Positions 46,005-60,062 of a stretch of DNA of 64,000 bases are shown here, piece after piece. The DNA is from Marinobacter sp. SS5-14b (GTDB taxonomy: Bacteria; Pseudomonadota; Gammaproteobacteria; Pseudomonadales; Oleiphilaceae), in contig NZ_JASSVM010000001.1 in the NCBI RefSeq assembly GCF_030541005.1, positions 620,001 through 684,000 of the forward strand, read 5' to 3'. Below the pieces are notes generated by a model. It made no database searches. It worked only from the letters and a program-made list of their open reading frames with translations, and was not told the DNA's origin. A program made the position numbers and the translations under genes. Numbering within the stretch: position 1 is the first letter of the stretch; each line of letters begins with the position of its first letter.

Positions 46005-47528
46005 ATGTGTGGCATTGTCGGTATTGTCAGTACTTCTAACGTCAATCAGCTGCTTTATGATGCGCTGACCGTTCTACAACACCGTGGCCAGGATGCGGCG
46101 GGTATCGTTACCTTCCAGGATAACCGGTTCTTTTTGCGCAAAGACAACGGTTTGGTGCGGGACGTTTTTCACACCCGGCATATGCGCAGGCTGGTGGGCA
46201 ACGTGGGTATCGGCCATGTTCGGTATCCGACTGCCGGAAGCTCAAGCTCCTCAGAGGCGCAGCCGTTTTACGTCAATAGCCCTTATGGCATTACTCTGGC
46301 CCACAACGGCAACCTGACCAATGCCGACGAACTGAGCAGTGACCTGTTCCGCACGGACCTTCGTCATATCAACACCAATTCCGATTCGGAAGTGCTCCTG
46401 AACGTGTTTGCCCATGAGCTTCAGAAGCTGGGTAAGCTGAACCCGACCAAAGATGAAATCTTTTCGGCGGTTCGTGCGGTTCACCAACGTTGTCGCGGCG
46501 CCTATGCGGTGATTGCGATGATCACCGGCTATGGAATTGTCGGGTTCCGGGATCCCAACGGCATTCGCCCGGCCTGTTACGGCGTTCGCGAAAGCGACGA
46601 CGGTCAGAAAGAGTACATGATTGCCTCGGAAAGCGTGGCTTTGAGTGCGGCTGGCTTTACTCTGGTTCGGGATATTGCGCCCGGTGAAGCGGTTTATATC
46701 GAAACGGATGGCACTCTGTACACCGAGCAGTGTGCTGAATCGCCCAAGTTGTATCCCTGTATTTTTGAACACGTGTATTTCGCCCGACCGGACTCCGTTA
46801 TGGATCGGGTTTCGGTCTACAAGGCCCGCTTGAGAATGGGTGAGGTTCTGGCTGACAAGATTTTGCGAGACCGTCCGGAGCACGACATTGATGTGGTCAT
46901 TCCGATTCCGGACACCAGTCGCACCTCTGCCATGCAGATGGCCTTTCAGCTTGGAGTAAAGTACCGGGAGGGCTTCATCAAAAATCGCTACATCGGCCGG
47001 ACGTTCATCATGCCGGGCCAGAAGATGCGGAAGAAGTCGGTTCGCCAGAAGCTTAACCCGATTGATCTCGAATTCCGTGGCAAGAACGTCATGCTCGTTG
47101 ACGACTCCATTGTGCGGGGTACGACCTGTAAAGAGATTGTGCAGATGGCGCGGGATGCCGGCGCTCGTAACGTCTATTTTGCGTCTGCTGCGCCCCCTGT
47201 CCGGTATCCGAACGTTTACGGCATCGATATGCCGTCAGCCAGTGAGCTGATCGCCCATGATCGGACGGTTGAGGATGTGCGGGACTTGATTGGTGCTGAC
47301 TGGCTGGTCTATCAAGACCTTGAGGACCTGATTGCCTGCGTTAGCGATGTCAATGACGACATTGATGGCTGGGAATGTTCTGTGTTCACCGGGGACTATG
47401 TCACCGGCGACGTGGACGATGCCTATCTGAATCGCCTTGACGACATGCGCAAGGATGAGAGCCGTTCGGGTGGCGAAATGTCAGACTCGGACAATGCCAT
47501 CATCGATCTTCATAATGACGAAGACTGA
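46005..47528 (+). CDS. purF: Amidophosphoribosyltransferase PurF
   Basis: PurF makes phosphoribosylamine from PRPP and glutamine, the first step of purine synthesis. The 507-residue protein starts MCGIVGIVS, where Cys2 becomes the N-terminal nucleophile of the glutaminase domain. Other features are [31 protein letters not shown] and the PRPP loop [17 protein letters not shown]. It follows cvpA by 21 bp with CGGAGAA as ribosome site and precedes metZ by 29 bp. The purine repressor site, if any, was not seen. Confidence 0.96.
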   Translation: MCGIVGIVSTSNVNQLLYDALTVLQHRGQDAAGIVTFQDNRFFLRKDNGLVRDVFHTRHMRRLVGNVGIGHVRYPTAGSSSSSEAQPFYVNSPYGITLAHNGNLTNADELSSDLFRTDLRHINTNSDSEVLLNVFAHELQKLGKLNPTKDEIFSAVRAVHQRCRGAYAVIAMITGYGIVGFRDPNGIRPACYGVRESDDGQKEYMIASESVALSAAGFTLVRDIAPGEAVYIETDGTLYTEQCAESPKLYPCIFEHVYFARPDSVMDRVSVYKARLRMGEVLADKILRDRPEHDIDVVIPIPDTSRTSAMQMAFQLGVKYREGFIKNRYIGRTFIMPGQKMRKKSVRQKLNPIDLEFRGKNVMLVDDSIVRGTTCKEIVQMARDAGARNVYFASAAPPVRYPNVYGIDMPSASELIAHDRTVEDVRDLIGADWLVYQDLEDLIACVSDVNDDIDGWECSVFTGDYVTGDVDDAYLNRLDDMRKDESRSGGEMSDSDNAIIDLHNDED

Positions 47529-47557
47529 AATATCGCCAATTGCATCAGGAGTACGCC

Positions 47558-48781
47558 ATGACTCACGGTCGTGAAGAACACCTCTGGATTCCTGAATCCG
47601 ATCTGGAGGGTATGTCGGTTGATACGTTGGCCGTCAGGGCAGGGCAGATCCGCACCGGGCAGTTGGAGCACAGTGATGCCATTTTCCCGACTTCCAGTTT
47701 CGTCTATGGCAGCGCGGCGCAGGCGGCAGCCCGGTTTGGCGGTGAGGAACCGGGTAACATCTATTCGCGTTTCACCAACCCGACCGTGCAGGCTTTCGAA
47801 GCCCGCATAGCGGCGATGGAAGGCGGCGAAAAGGCGGTTGCCACAGCGTCTGGTATGGCAGCCATCCTCAGTACCTGCATGGCTTTGTTACAGTCTGGCG
47901 ATCATGTCATCTGCTCCCGGGGAGTGTTTGGCACCACGAACGTTCTGTTCCAGAAGTACATGGCGCGGTTCGGCGTACAGACCACGTTTGTGAGCCTGAC
48001 AGATATGGATGAATGGCGTTCTGCCGTGCGCCCTGAAACCCGCATGCTCTTTATTGAAACGCCGTCCAACCCGTTGTGTGAAGTGGCAGACCTGGAGCAA
48101 CTGTCGGCACTGGCAAAAGCTAACGACGCGTTGTTTGTTGTAGATAACTGCTTCTGCACACCGGTTCTTCAGCGCCCGCTGGAGCAGGGGGCTGATCTGG
48201 TCATCCACTCTGCCACCAAGTATCTGGATGGCCAGGGGCGCTGTGTCGGCGGTGTTGTCGTGGGGCCGGCCAGGTATCTGGATGAGGTCTACGGTTTTCT
48301 GCGCTCGGCGGGCCCGACCATGAGCCCCTTCAATGCCTGGGTTTTTCAGAAGGGGCTGGAAACCTTACCGATCCGTATGCGAGCCCACTGTGACAATGCG
48401 TTAGAGTTGGCGCTATGGCTGGAATCACAGCCAGCGGTTGAACGGGTTTACTATGCCGGGCTTGAAAGCCACCCCCAGCATGCGCTGGCGAAAAAGCAGC
48501 AAAGTGGCTTTGGCGGTGTGCTGTCCTTTGAGCTGAAAGGCGGGCGGGAAGAGGCCTGGCGCTTTATTGACAGCACCCGGATGATTTCCATTACAGCAAA
48601 CCTGGGCGATGTGAAAACGACCATTACCCACCCGGCAACCACCACCCATGGGCGCTTGTCTCCGGAAGACAAGGCGAGAGCGGGTATTACTGAAAATCTG
48701 GTCCGGCTTTCGGTAGGCATTGAAGCCATAGACGACCTGAAAACCGATCTCGAAAGGGGTTTTCAGGCACTGAAAGACTAA
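47558..48781 (+). CDS. metZ: O-succinylhomoserine sulfhydrylase MetZ
   Basis: MetZ makes homocysteine directly from O-succinylhomoserine and sulfide, using pyridoxal phosphate. The 407-residue enzyme has the trans-sulfuration fold with [20 protein letters not shown], the PLP lysine in [11 protein letters not shown] (Lys221) and [23 protein letters not shown] at 47540 is in frame, but AGGAG lies 7-8 nt before the ATG at 47558. purF-metZ is the Pseudomonas order. Sulfide from the CysH pathway would be its co-substrate. Confidence 0.92.
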   Translation: MTHGREEHLWIPESDLEGMSVDTLAVRAGQIRTGQLEHSDAIFPTSSFVYGSAAQAAARFGGEEPGNIYSRFTNPTVQAFEARIAAMEGGEKAVATASGMAAILSTCMALLQSGDHVICSRGVFGTTNVLFQKYMARFGVQTTFVSLTDMDEWRSAVRPETRMLFIETPSNPLCEVADLEQLSALAKANDALFVVDNCFCTPVLQRPLEQGADLVIHSATKYLDGQGRCVGGVVVGPARYLDEVYGFLRSAGPTMSPFNAWVFQKGLETLPIRMRAHCDNALELALWLESQPAVERVYYAGLESHPQHALAKKQQSGFGGVLSFELKGGREEAWRFIDSTRMISITANLGDVKTTITHPATTTHGRLSPEDKARAGITENLVRLSVGIEAIDDLKTDLERGFQALKD

Positions 48782-48804
48782 ACTTACACACGGTTTGAGT
48801 ATTC

Positions 48805-51384
48805 ATGGCGGAAACCGCTAAAGCGAAGAAATCTGTATCCACTGAACTGACAGACAAACAAAAGCGCTTTCGCCGCCTGATGGCCCAGGGGGCCAGAGAG
48901 GGTGCTGTTCTTGGCCTGATCGTTTTGTGTATCTATCTGGCCATGGCGCTGTTTACCTTCAGCCACTCCGATCCCGGCTGGGCGAGTATTGGCCACGACA
49001 TGACGGTCCAGAACGATGCTGGCCGAACCGGTGCCTGGCTCGCCAGCCTTCTGATGGACTTTTTCGGACACGTTTCCTGGTTGTTCCCGGTGATGGTGGC
49101 GGGTTACGCCATCATGCTCATCCGCTTGCGAAACCAGCCTCTTGACCTGCACTGGCCGCTGTTCCTTGTGCGGTTTGGTGGGTTCGTCCTGATTTTGCTG
49201 TCATCGACCAGCCTGCTTTCGCTGTACTCTCTGTTTGGCCTCGGTATGTCGTCCGGTGGCGTGTTGGGCACCGCTGTGTCTGAAGCCATGGTGCGCTTCT
49301 TCAACCTTCCGGCCACCACGCTGTTGTTGATTGCCATCTTTTTGTTTGCCTTGACGGTTACAACCGGTCTTTCCTGGTTCCGGCTCATGGACCGGGTGGG
49401 TGGCTTAACGCTCAAGGCTGGCCTGGCGGTCAAAGCCCTGTTGAGGCAAAAGCCCAAAATTCCGGAGCATGCTGCCAAACCGGAGCCGGCCCCGGAGCCC
49501 CCTGTCGTCAATGCCAGGGTGAAAGGGCCAGAGCCAAAAGCAACCAAGGGGGTCAAAGATTCCTGGTGGCGCCGTTTGTTTGGTAAGAAATCCGGACATG
49601 CAGAGCAGGATCATGGCGGGACGCCCGGAAAACAACGTAAAGAGCCCGCTATCGAAGGTCTACCCTCTGCGGATCCCGAACCAGCCCGAATCGAGAGCTT
49701 CAGCTCCCGGGATGCGGAGCCCGTAGCGCCGAAGCCTGCTGCGGTGCCCAAACCGGCTGAAAAGCCTGCAGGGCGGTCACTCAAGATTGCGCCGTTTAAA
49801 AAAGACGATCAGGGCGGCCCAGGAAAAAAAGCCGACAGCAAACAGGGTTCGCTGCTTGAGGACATCGAAAGCCTGATTCCGCCGATTACGCTTCTGGACC
49901 CGCCAGAGGAACACAAAGAGCGCGGTTATTCCGAGGAATCCCTGGAGCATATGTCGCGCCTGCTGGAAGAGAAGCTGGCAGATTTCGGGGTTACCGTCGA
50001 AGTGGTCGAGGTGAATCCCGGGCCCGTGATCACCCGATTTGAGATCAAACCGGCTGCAGGCGTGAAAGTCAGCAAGATTTCCAACCTGGCCAAAGACCTT
50101 GCTCGGTCGTTGGCGGTGTTGAGCGTGAGGGTGGTCGAGGTCATCCCCGGCAAGTCGGTTGTGGGTATTGAAATACCAAACGAAGAACGGGAAATCGTTC
50201 GCTTGAGTGAAGTGTTGAGTGCCCGGGTCTTTATTGACTCGGCCTCACCGCTCACTCTGGCGCTGGGGAACGATATTGGTGGCAACCCGATGGTTGCAAA
50301 CCTGGCCAAGATGCCCCACCTGCTGGTGGCTGGTACCACCGGGTCCGGTAAATCGGTGGGGGTCAACGCCATGCTTCTGAGCATGCTGCTGAAGGCTGGC
50401 CCGGAAGACGTCCGCTTTATCATGGTGGATCCGAAGATGCTCGAATTGAGCATCTACGACGGTATTCCACACCTGCTGGCTCCGGTTGTGACTGACATGA
50501 AAGAGGCTGCCAATGCCCTGCGCTGGTGTGTGGCTGAGATGGAGCGTCGTTACCGGTTGATGGCAAACCTGGGGGTTCGCAACATTGCCGGTTATAACAA
50601 AAAGGTCAAAGATGCACGGGCGGAAGGCGAGCCTTTACTTGACCCGCTCTGGAAACCGGATGAGTACCTGGCGAACGACGAGCAGGAACGCCCGGAGCTC
50701 GAGACCTTACCGTTTATTGTGGTGGTCATTGATGAATTTGCCGACATGATGATGATTGTCGGCAAAAAAGTGGAAGAGTTGATCGCGCGTATTGCCCAGA
50801 AAGCCCGGGCAGCAGGCATTCACCTTATTCTCGCCACCCAGCGGCCATCGGTGGATGTCATCACCGGTTTGATCAAGGCCAACATTCCCACGCGTATGTC
50901 GTTCCAGGTGTCGTCGAAAATCGATTCCAGAACCGTGCTTGATCAGGGCGGGGCTGAACAGTTGCTTGGCCACGGCGACATGTTGTACTTGCCGCCCGGT
51001 TCGGGCCTGCCGGTACGTGTGCATGGTGCTTTCGTGGATGATGACGAAGTGCACAGGGTGGTCAGTGCCTGGAAAGCCAGGGGCGAACCTGAGTATATCG
51101 ACGACGTGCTCAGCGGCGCCGAAGGGGAGTACCTTCCGGGTGTGCCCAGCCTGAGCGATGGCGGCGCCGGTGGCGGCGATGAGGGCGATGCACTGTTTGA
51201 TGAGGCCGTTGCCTTCGTCACTGAAAACCGCAGAGTGTCGATCTCTTCGGTACAGCGTAAATTCAAAATAGGCTACAACCGTGCCGCCAATCTGGTGGAT
51301 GCTATGGAAGCTTCGGGGGTAGTCAGCCCGGCGGGCCATAATGGTGCCAGGGAAGTTCTGGCACCGCCGCCTCCAAGAGACTAG
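48805..51384 (+). CDS. ftsK: DNA translocase FtsK
   Basis: FtsK pumps chromosome ends to the septum and activates XerCD at dif. The 859-residue protein has an N-terminal domain with about four membrane spans (to about 190) and a charged linker rich in Pro, Lys and Glu (about 205-370). The RecA-like motor has Walker [11 protein letters not shown] (about 510) and Walker [14 protein letters not shown] (about 638). The gamma winged-helix domain follows at the C-terminus (about 790-855: [37 protein letters not shown]). The linker is short compared with E. coli FtsK. lolA begins 11 bp after it. Confidence 0.94.
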   Translation: MAETAKAKKSVSTELTDKQKRFRRLMAQGAREGAVLGLIVLCIYLAMALFTFSHSDPGWASIGHDMTVQNDAGRTGAWLASLLMDFFGHVSWLFPVMVAGYAIMLIRLRNQPLDLHWPLFLVRFGGFVLILLSSTSLLSLYSLFGLGMSSGGVLGTAVSEAMVRFFNLPATTLLLIAIFLFALTVTTGLSWFRLMDRVGGLTLKAGLAVKALLRQKPKIPEHAAKPEPAPEPPVVNARVKGPEPKATKGVKDSWWRRLFGKKSGHAEQDHGGTPGKQRKEPAIEGLPSADPEPARIESFSSRDAEPVAPKPAAVPKPAEKPAGRSLKIAPFKKDDQGGPGKKADSKQGSLLEDIESLIPPITLLDPPEEHKERGYSEESLEHMSRLLEEKLADFGVTVEVVEVNPGPVITRFEIKPAAGVKVSKISNLAKDLARSLAVLSVRVVEVIPGKSVVGIEIPNEEREIVRLSEVLSARVFIDSASPLTLALGNDIGGNPMVANLAKMPHLLVAGTTGSGKSVGVNAMLLSMLLKAGPEDVRFIMVDPKMLELSIYDGIPHLLAPVVTDMKEAANALRWCVAEMERRYRLMANLGVRNIAGYNKKVKDARAEGEPLLDPLWKPDEYLANDEQERPELETLPFIVVVIDEFADMMMIVGKKVEELIARIAQKARAAGIHLILATQRPSVDVITGLIKANIPTRMSFQVSSKIDSRTVLDQGGAEQLLGHGDMLYLPPGSGLPVRVHGAFVDDDEVHRVVSAWKARGEPEYIDDVLSGAEGEYLPGVPSLSDGGAGGGDEGDALFDEAVAFVTENRRVSISSVQRKFKIGYNRAANLVDAMEASGVVSPAGHNGAREVLAPPPPRD

Positions 51385-51395
51385 GAGTGTTAACC

Positions 51396-52045
51396 ATGAT
51401 CAGGCCACTGTTCACCACCCTTTCATTTGTGCTGATGTCTGTGCTTTCGGGCACGGCCCTGGCGCAGGGGGCGTCACAGGAGGGGGCTGCCGAGGAGCTT
51501 TCCTCCATTCTGAGAAGTTATGAGACCTATCAGGCGGACTTCATTCAGATTGTGGTGGGAGAAAATGGCACCAACGTTCAGGAAACCCGCGGATCACTCA
51601 AGGCAAAGCGTCCGGGTTTATTTTATTGGGAAACCGGTGCGCCTTTGTCCCAGTTTATCGTCAGCGACGGCGATACAGTGGAAGTGTATGACCCGGATCT
51701 GGAACAGGTGACCATTCATAAACTGGATGACCGCGTGCAGACAACGCCCGCGCTCTTGCTGAGTGGCGAGGTTGAAAACCTGGATGAGACCTACCAGGTG
51801 AGCCAGCGCATTCTGGGTGAGTCCACTCAGGAATTCACCCTGATTCCCCGTGGCGCAGACTCTCTGTTTACCTCCCTGCGGCTGAGCTTCTACCAGGGTG
51901 AGCTGCAGGAGATGCGTATGGAAGATTCGCTTTCCCAGATCAGCATTCTCAGTTTTGATGACATTGTGCTCAACCAGGCGATCGATAAGAGCGCGTTCCG
52001 GCTGGAGTATCCTGAGGAGGTTGACGTCATCCGGGATGGCGCCTG

Positions 52046-52046
<1 letters not shown>
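51396..52046 (+). CDS. lolA: Outer-membrane lipoprotein carrier LolA
   Basis: LolA carries lipoproteins through the periplasm from LolCDE to LolB. The 216-residue precursor has a signal peptide ending GTALAQG and the LolA core: [17 protein letters not shown], then [14 protein letters not shown] and [20 protein letters not shown] at 51387 is in frame, but AGGAG at 51383-51387 points to the ATG at 51396. Its stop TGA overlaps the rarA ATG, as seen in the conserved ftsK-lolA-rarA-serS cluster. Confidence 0.92.
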
Positions 52047-55616
<3,570 letters not shown>

Positions 55617-55627
55617 CGGCTGAACAG

Positions 55628-55658
55628 CGGGCCCGGTGCAGTGACTGCGCCGGGCCCG
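55628..55658. terminator. Long GC-rich hairpin between convergent cobA and DAHP synthase genes
   Basis: CGGGCCCGG and CCGGGCCCG pair perfectly over 9 bp, and the stem continues inward through GCAG/CTGC, closing on a TGA loop. No T-run follows on either strand, so it may be a Rho-assisted or transcript-end-protecting hairpin rather than a classical terminator. Confidence 0.5.
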
Positions 55659-55663
55659 AAACC

Positions 55664-56737
55664 TTACCGACCGCGCTTCGGCAGTACATCCTTTAGCTTG
55701 TTGCGCATATCGCGAATGGCTTTCTCCGTTGTTTCCCAGTCAATACAGGCGTCGGTAACCGATACGCCGTATTTCAGGTCAGCCAGGTTCTCTGGAATGG
55801 ACTGATTCCCCCAGTTGATATGGCTCTCAACCATCAGGCTCTGTATAGACTGGTTGCCTTCCAGAATCTGGTGCGTCACGTCCTGCATCACCAACGGCTG
55901 AATGCCGGGGTCTTTGTTGGAGTTGGCGTGGCTGCAGTCGACCATGATGGATTTGCGAAGTTTGGCTTTTTCGAGCGCTTGTTCGCACAGGGCCACACTG
56001 ACGGAATCGTAGTTGGGCTTGCCGCCACCGCCGCGCAGAACAACGTGACCGTAGTTGTTGCCTTTGGTGCGGATTATCGCGACCTTGCCCTGTTGATCGA
56101 TGCCCAGGAAGCTGTGGGGGTGCGATACAGAGTTCATGGCGTTGACGGCGACATCCAGGCTGCCATCGGTGCCGTTCTTGAAGCCAATAGCCATCGACAG
56201 ACCGCTGCTCATTTCGCGGTGTGTCTGAGATTCCGTGGTGCGGGCGCCGATGGCAGACCACGCAATGGTATCTTGCAGGTATTGTGGAGAAATTGGGTCC
56301 AGTGCCTCTGTGGCGGCAGGGAGCCCCATTTCATTGATATCGAGCAACAGGCGGCGACCGATGTGGAGGCCCTGAGCGATATCGAAGGTGTCGTTCAGGT
56401 GCGGGTCATTGATCAGCCCTTTCCAGCCTACAGTGGTTCTTGGCTTTTCAAAATAGACCCGCATCACCAGTAGGAGTGTGTCACTGACTTCGTCGGCCAG
56501 GGTTTTCAGTCGGGTGGCGTATTCCCGTGCTGCTTCTACGTCGTGGATCGAGCAGGGGCCGACAACAACGAACAGACGATGGTCTTTGCCGTCCATGATG
56601 TCGTAAATGGCTTGCCGGCCGGAGGCCACAGTGTCCGCTGCGGCATCAGAAAGCGGCATTTCTTGCTTTAGCGCTTCAGGTGTAATCAGTGGTTCCTGGC
56701 TGGCCACATTCAGGTTTTCCAGTTTCTTGCCCGACAT
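55664..56737 (-). CDS. aroF: 3-deoxy-7-phosphoheptulonate (DAHP) synthase, class I
   Basis: DAHP synthase condenses phosphoenolpyruvate and erythrose-4-phosphate, the entry to the shikimate pathway. The 357-residue class I (AroFGH-type) enzyme includes VVVGPCSIHDVEAAREYA, MRVYFEKPRTTVGWKGLIND, GARTTESQTHREM, RGGGGKPNYDS and MVDCSHANSNKDPGIQP. The open frame continues to 57112, but that would overlap the divergent DUF1631 gene; the ATG at 56735-56737 gives MSGKKLENLN with GGGGAAG upstream. Which aromatic amino acid inhibits it cannot be read, so the symbol is tentative (aroF, aroG or aroH). Confidence 0.9.
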   Translation of the reverse strand: MSGKKLENLNVASQEPLITPEALKQEMPLSDAAADTVASGRQAIYDIMDGKDHRLFVVVGPCSIHDVEAAREYATRLKTLADEVSDTLLLVMRVYFEKPRTTVGWKGLINDPHLNDTFDIAQGLHIGRRLLLDINEMGLPAATEALDPISPQYLQDTIAWSAIGARTTESQTHREMSSGLSMAIGFKNGTDGSLDVAVNAMNSVSHPHSFLGIDQQGKVAIIRTKGNNYGHVVLRGGGGKPNYDSVSVALCEQALEKAKLRKSIMVDCSHANSNKDPGIQPLVMQDVTHQILEGNQSIQSLMVESHINWGNQSIPENLADLKYGVSVTDACIDWETTEKAIRDMRNKLKDVLPKRGR

Positions 56738-56768
56738 CTTGTTGTGCTTCCCCGAATCAGATCGTTGC

Positions 56769-56805
56769 ATCACCGGTGCAACTCTGTGTTTATTTGTCCG
56801 GTGAT
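56769..56805 (-). promoter_or_regulatory. Inverted repeat in the DAHP synthase leader region
   Basis: ATCACCGG (56769-56776) and CCGGTGAT (56798-56805) are perfect 8-bp arms with a 21-nt loop, 32 bp upstream of the DAHP synthase start. TTGCA-N7-TGCAA overlaps the left arm. No TGTAAA-type TyrR box was found. It could be an operator or a leader hairpin. Confidence 0.35.
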
Positions 56806-56837
56806 TGAAGATTAACGCGAATGGTGCCGGTACGCGG

Positions 56838-56868
56838 TTGCAGCAAACCCCGGCGAGTTGGTTATACT
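56838..56868 (+). promoter_or_regulatory. Putative sigma-70 promoter for the DUF1631 gene
   Basis: TTGCAG at 56838-56843 and TATACT at 56863-56868 are separated by 19 bp, a wide but usable spacing, with the -10 ending 47 bp before the DUF1631 ATG. Confidence 0.4.
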
Positions 56869-56915
56869 GCGTTATTTGAAGGCCCTTTTCAACGCTTCCA
56901 GACAACAGGTACCGG

Positions 56916-58742
56916 ATGTCCCCCAAGGCCCAGAAGCCACAAGCTGTCCCTTCCTCAATAAAGGTGGTTTCCGAGAGGATTAACCAGGTGCTTACGGGTA
57001 TCCGTGTGCCTGATCTGCCATACCCCAGCGGTAAGACTGCACCTGAATCCGTGCCCGACTGGCGCCCCCTGTTGTTATCTTGCTGGTCTGAGCAGCGGGA
57101 TGAACGTGTCACTCAGGTACTTCGGTCTGTGCAGATCCAGTGGAGTGTCCGGCAGGTGAACGCGGCTTATCTCTCTGATCGCATCATGGATGTATTTCTG
57201 AAAACCAGCGGGCTGCACACCTCGCTGATCAGTCGAATTGCCAGGCTCCGGTTCTGGCTAGCGTGGCAATTGGATTCCGCCGGCGATAATGCCTTCAGCG
57301 AGCTGATACTGAGCTGGCTTGATCACTTGCAGGAATGGCGGGGCTGGAGCGACACCGGGGGGCGCTCTTCCCGTGTATTGCTGGAGCAACTCGATAGCCT
57401 GGTCATCGCGGTTGCTGGCAGTTTTGAGAGCGAAACCATGGCGCCCCTGGAAGACTATTGCCGGCAATGGCTGGAAGATGCCGATAAACGCGAGAGCCAG
57501 GTTGGCAGGCTACGGGAACGGCTGAGGGAAACCGAGCAGGGTGCATCGAGACAGCGCCTGGCAGAGCAGGTCGCCCGCGCCTTTGTAGGGCGTGCGCTGA
57601 CTGGCCGTCACCTGCCTCCGGTGATCAGCCGGTTTGTGATGAATGACTGGTTCAAGGTGATCAAACAGAGCGTGCTGGCCGAGGGTGTCGACAGCGAGCT
57701 TTGCCGGCATGCCAACAAAATCCTGGAATGGCTGGTGTGGGCGGGGGATCCTCAGCTTTCCGATCAGGATCGCAATCGCCTTTACCAGGTCGGTGAACAG
57801 CTTGGCGACCGAATTCAGGATGTCTGGCGCCGAACCCTGGGCCAGGAAATGCCGGCCTCCGCTGGTGAGGGCATTCAGGCGGTGATGGTGGCGAGAATAA
57901 GGGGAGAGACACCTGAACTCACTCTGGCGTTGCCGCCGGATTCCGGCTTTACCTGGGACAATCGCTGGTTGGCACTCGACCCGATAACGCCATCGGACTA
58001 TGAGCGCCACATCGGTCGTTGGTTTGTAGAGGGTGAGGGTGCGAAAGAGCAGCGCAGGTACTTTTTCCTGCTGCTTGAAGACAGTCAGGAGGTTCTCTGG
58101 ACCAACGGAGTCGGCGTAAAGCTCGGTCTTCAGGCCTGGTCTGACTTTAAAACCGGGTTGGGTGCTCAGGCTTTACGCGGCTTACCGGAGCCGACGCCTT
58201 TCGGCGAGGTTTTGACCGAGACGGTGACGCTGCTATCGAACGTGTGCAAAAAGCAGCAGCAGCAGCGGGAACTGGCGGCGAGGGAGGCCAGGGCCAAAGC
58301 CGAGGCGCTGCGCCGTGAAAAGGAAGAGGCCGAACGTCGCCGGCAAGAGGAGGAGGCCGCCAGAAGGTTGGAAGCCGAGCAGCAAAAGGCCGTCGAGGAG
58401 CAGCAGAGGTTGGCTGACGAGAAAGCGGAGCAGGTGCGTCTCAGAAAAGAGGCCGAGGCCATCGCATCCCGGCAGGTTGAGGGAATCGCACTGGGAGGCT
58501 GGATTGTTGTTGCGCCGGATCAGGAGGAGGGTGAGCCGCAGAGATTAAAGCTTGCGGTCAAGATTGCTGCGTCCCGAAAGTTTGTGTTTGTCGATCGCCT
58601 TGGTCTGAACCGTCGCCAGTTTATTGATGATGAACTGGTTAATGGCATTGTCGAGGGCACAATCCGGGTACTGGGAAGCTCTGCAGAATTTGATGACACG
58701 CTTAGCCGCGTGGTGGGTCGTATTCGGGTCGGCCGGAATTAA
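56916..58742 (+). CDS. DUF1631 family protein with coiled coil
   Basis: The 608-residue protein has a helical body matching DUF1631, including the conserved LPPVISRFVMNDWFKVIKQS, and later YFFLLLEDSQEVLWTNGVG. A long charged coiled coil with many Glu, Arg, Gln and Ala spans about residues 445-523. The C-terminal 75 residues (GGWIVVAPDQEEGEPQRLKL, then KFVFVDRLGLNRRQF) look like the PilZ-related beta domain that ends this family. There is no signal peptide or membrane span. A true PilZ protein is encoded 9 bp downstream, so a role in c-di-GMP signalling is likely but not proven. Confidence 0.78.
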   Translation: MSPKAQKPQAVPSSIKVVSERINQVLTGIRVPDLPYPSGKTAPESVPDWRPLLLSCWSEQRDERVTQVLRSVQIQWSVRQVNAAYLSDRIMDVFLKTSGLHTSLISRIARLRFWLAWQLDSAGDNAFSELILSWLDHLQEWRGWSDTGGRSSRVLLEQLDSLVIAVAGSFESETMAPLEDYCRQWLEDADKRESQVGRLRERLRETEQGASRQRLAEQVARAFVGRALTGRHLPPVISRFVMNDWFKVIKQSVLAEGVDSELCRHANKILEWLVWAGDPQLSDQDRNRLYQVGEQLGDRIQDVWRRTLGQEMPASAGEGIQAVMVARIRGETPELTLALPPDSGFTWDNRWLALDPITPSDYERHIGRWFVEGEGAKEQRRYFFLLLEDSQEVLWTNGVGVKLGLQAWSDFKTGLGAQALRGLPEPTPFGEVLTETVTLLSNVCKKQQQQRELAAREARAKAEALRREKEEAERRRQEEEAARRLEAEQQKAVEEQQRLADEKAEQVRLRKEAEAIASRQVEGIALGGWIVVAPDQEEGEPQRLKLAVKIAASRKFVFVDRLGLNRRQFIDDELVNGIVEGTIRVLGSSAEFDDTLSRVVGRIRVGRN

Positions 58743-58751
58743 GGGGTAAGT

Positions 58752-59156
58752 ATGGCAGATGAAGATTATAGCTTTGGCTCCGGTGAAGAGACGCCTGACG
58801 GCCGGGACATGAGGGAAGATTACCGGCTGACTGCACGGGCATTGGTCAGAATCGAGCTTGAGTCACGGGAGCCAGGCGTCAGCGACGGCGATGCCACAAC
58901 ACTGGCTTGCGAGATCAGGGATATTTCCGTTCGGGGTATGAGCCTGGTGTCGCGTCAGGCTTTGAGCGTTGATTCCATCCTGACAGCAGAAGTCAGCCTC
59001 GATGCGCATCAGGCACCCCTGCGGCTCATGGTTGAAGTGGTTTGGTGCCGGGAAGACGGGCGAGGCTACCTGGTGGGTGTTCGCGTGCTGGAGTCTGATG
59101 AGACGGATTACTTGCGCTGGATGGAATCTGTAGCAGAGGCCTTTTCCGACAGTTAA
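58752..59156 (+). CDS. PilZ-domain c-di-GMP-binding protein
   Basis: This 134-residue protein has both ligand motifs of an active PilZ domain: RxxxR as REDYR and DxSxxG as DISVRGMSL. They are followed by the beta-barrel segment LMVEVVWCREDGRGYLVGVR. It should therefore bind cyclic di-GMP, unlike the PilZ at 21471, which lacks these motifs. It lies 9 bp after the DUF1631 gene and probably forms a functional pair with it. The N-terminal 20 residues are acidic and probably disordered. The downstream output is unknown. Confidence 0.88.
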   Translation: MADEDYSFGSGEETPDGRDMREDYRLTARALVRIELESREPGVSDGDATTLACEIRDISVRGMSLVSRQALSVDSILTAEVSLDAHQAPLRLMVEVVWCREDGRGYLVGVRVLESDETDYLRWMESVAEAFSDS

Positions 59157-59210
59157 TAAGCCCAGAGCCGGCAAGAAGCCGGCCCTGGATTATCGATTAG
59201 CTGGCGGCGA

Positions 59211-59996
59211 TCAGTCCTCCAGTTCACCCATGCCGGTAATGTTAAAGCCGGCGTCTACGTACATGATTTCACCGGTTATGCCGCTGGCAAGATCCGAGCC
59301 CAGGAAGGCTGCGGCGTTGCCCACTTCATCGATGGTTACGTTGCGGCGCAGCGGTGCGCGCTTGGCATTTTCTGCGAGCATCTTGCGGAAGCTTTTGATG
59401 CCGGAGGCCGCGAGGGTTCTGATCGGGCCCGCGGAAATGGCGTTCACACGAATGCCGTCGCGGCCGAGACTGGCTGCCATGTAGCGAACGTTGGCTTCAA
59501 GGGATGCCTTGGCCAGCCCCATCACGTTGTAGTTCTGCAGCGTCTTCTCAGCGCCCAGGTAGCTCAGTGTCAGCAAAGAGCTGCCTTCGTGCATCATACT
59601 ACGGGCGCCCTTGGCCAGAGCCACAAAGCTGTAGGAGCTGATGTCGTGAGCGATACGGAAGCCCTCACGGGTGGTGACGTCCACATAGTTTCCATCGAGT
59701 TCATGGCCCGGTGCAAAACCAACCGCATGGACAATGATGTCGATGTTGTCCCAGTGCTTGTTCAGTTCCTTGAAGACATTTTCAATTTCTTCATCGCTGG
59801 CAACATCACAGGGGAACGTCAGTGTGCTGCCCCATTCTTCAGCGAATTTCTCGACGCGTGGCTGCAGCTTTTCATTCTGGTAGGTGAGCGCCAGCTCGGC
59901 GCCTTCCCGGGCGAATGCCTCGGCAATGCCATAGGCGATGGACAGTTTGCTGGCTACGCCAACGATCAGTGCTTTTTTGCCACTGAGGATTCCCAT
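59211..59996 (-). CDS. fabI: NADH-dependent enoyl-ACP reductase FabI
   Basis: FabI reduces trans-2-enoyl-ACP in the last step of each fatty acid elongation cycle and is the target of triclosan. The 261-residue short-chain dehydrogenase has [20 protein letters not shown] and the catalytic Tyr146, Tyr156 and Lys163 in [19 protein letters not shown], numbered exactly as in E. coli. [17 protein letters not shown] follows. AGGGAG precedes the start. It lies 66 bp downstream of yejF on the same strand; fabI beside a yej-type ABC operon is also the Pseudomonas aeruginosa arrangement. Confidence 0.96.
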   Translation of the reverse strand: MGILSGKKALIVGVASKLSIAYGIAEAFAREGAELALTYQNEKLQPRVEKFAEEWGSTLTFPCDVASDEEIENVFKELNKHWDNIDIIVHAVGFAPGHELDGNYVDVTTREGFRIAHDISSYSFVALAKGARSMMHEGSSLLTLSYLGAEKTLQNYNVMGLAKASLEANVRYMAASLGRDGIRVNAISAGPIRTLAASGIKSFRKMLAENAKRAPLRRNVTIDEVGNAAAFLGSDLASGITGEIMYVDAGFNITGMGELED

Positions 59997-60062
59997 GGGT
60001 CGTTCTCCCTGTGTTCCTGATTTCAGTGCATTATCCCTGAAGTGGTTCCGCCAGGGTAACGC

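Noticed and set aside
56738..57112. N-terminal extension of the DAHP synthase frame to 57112
   Set aside because: The extra 125 residues do not match the family, overlap the divergent DUF1631 gene, and a better start with a ribosome site lies at 56737.
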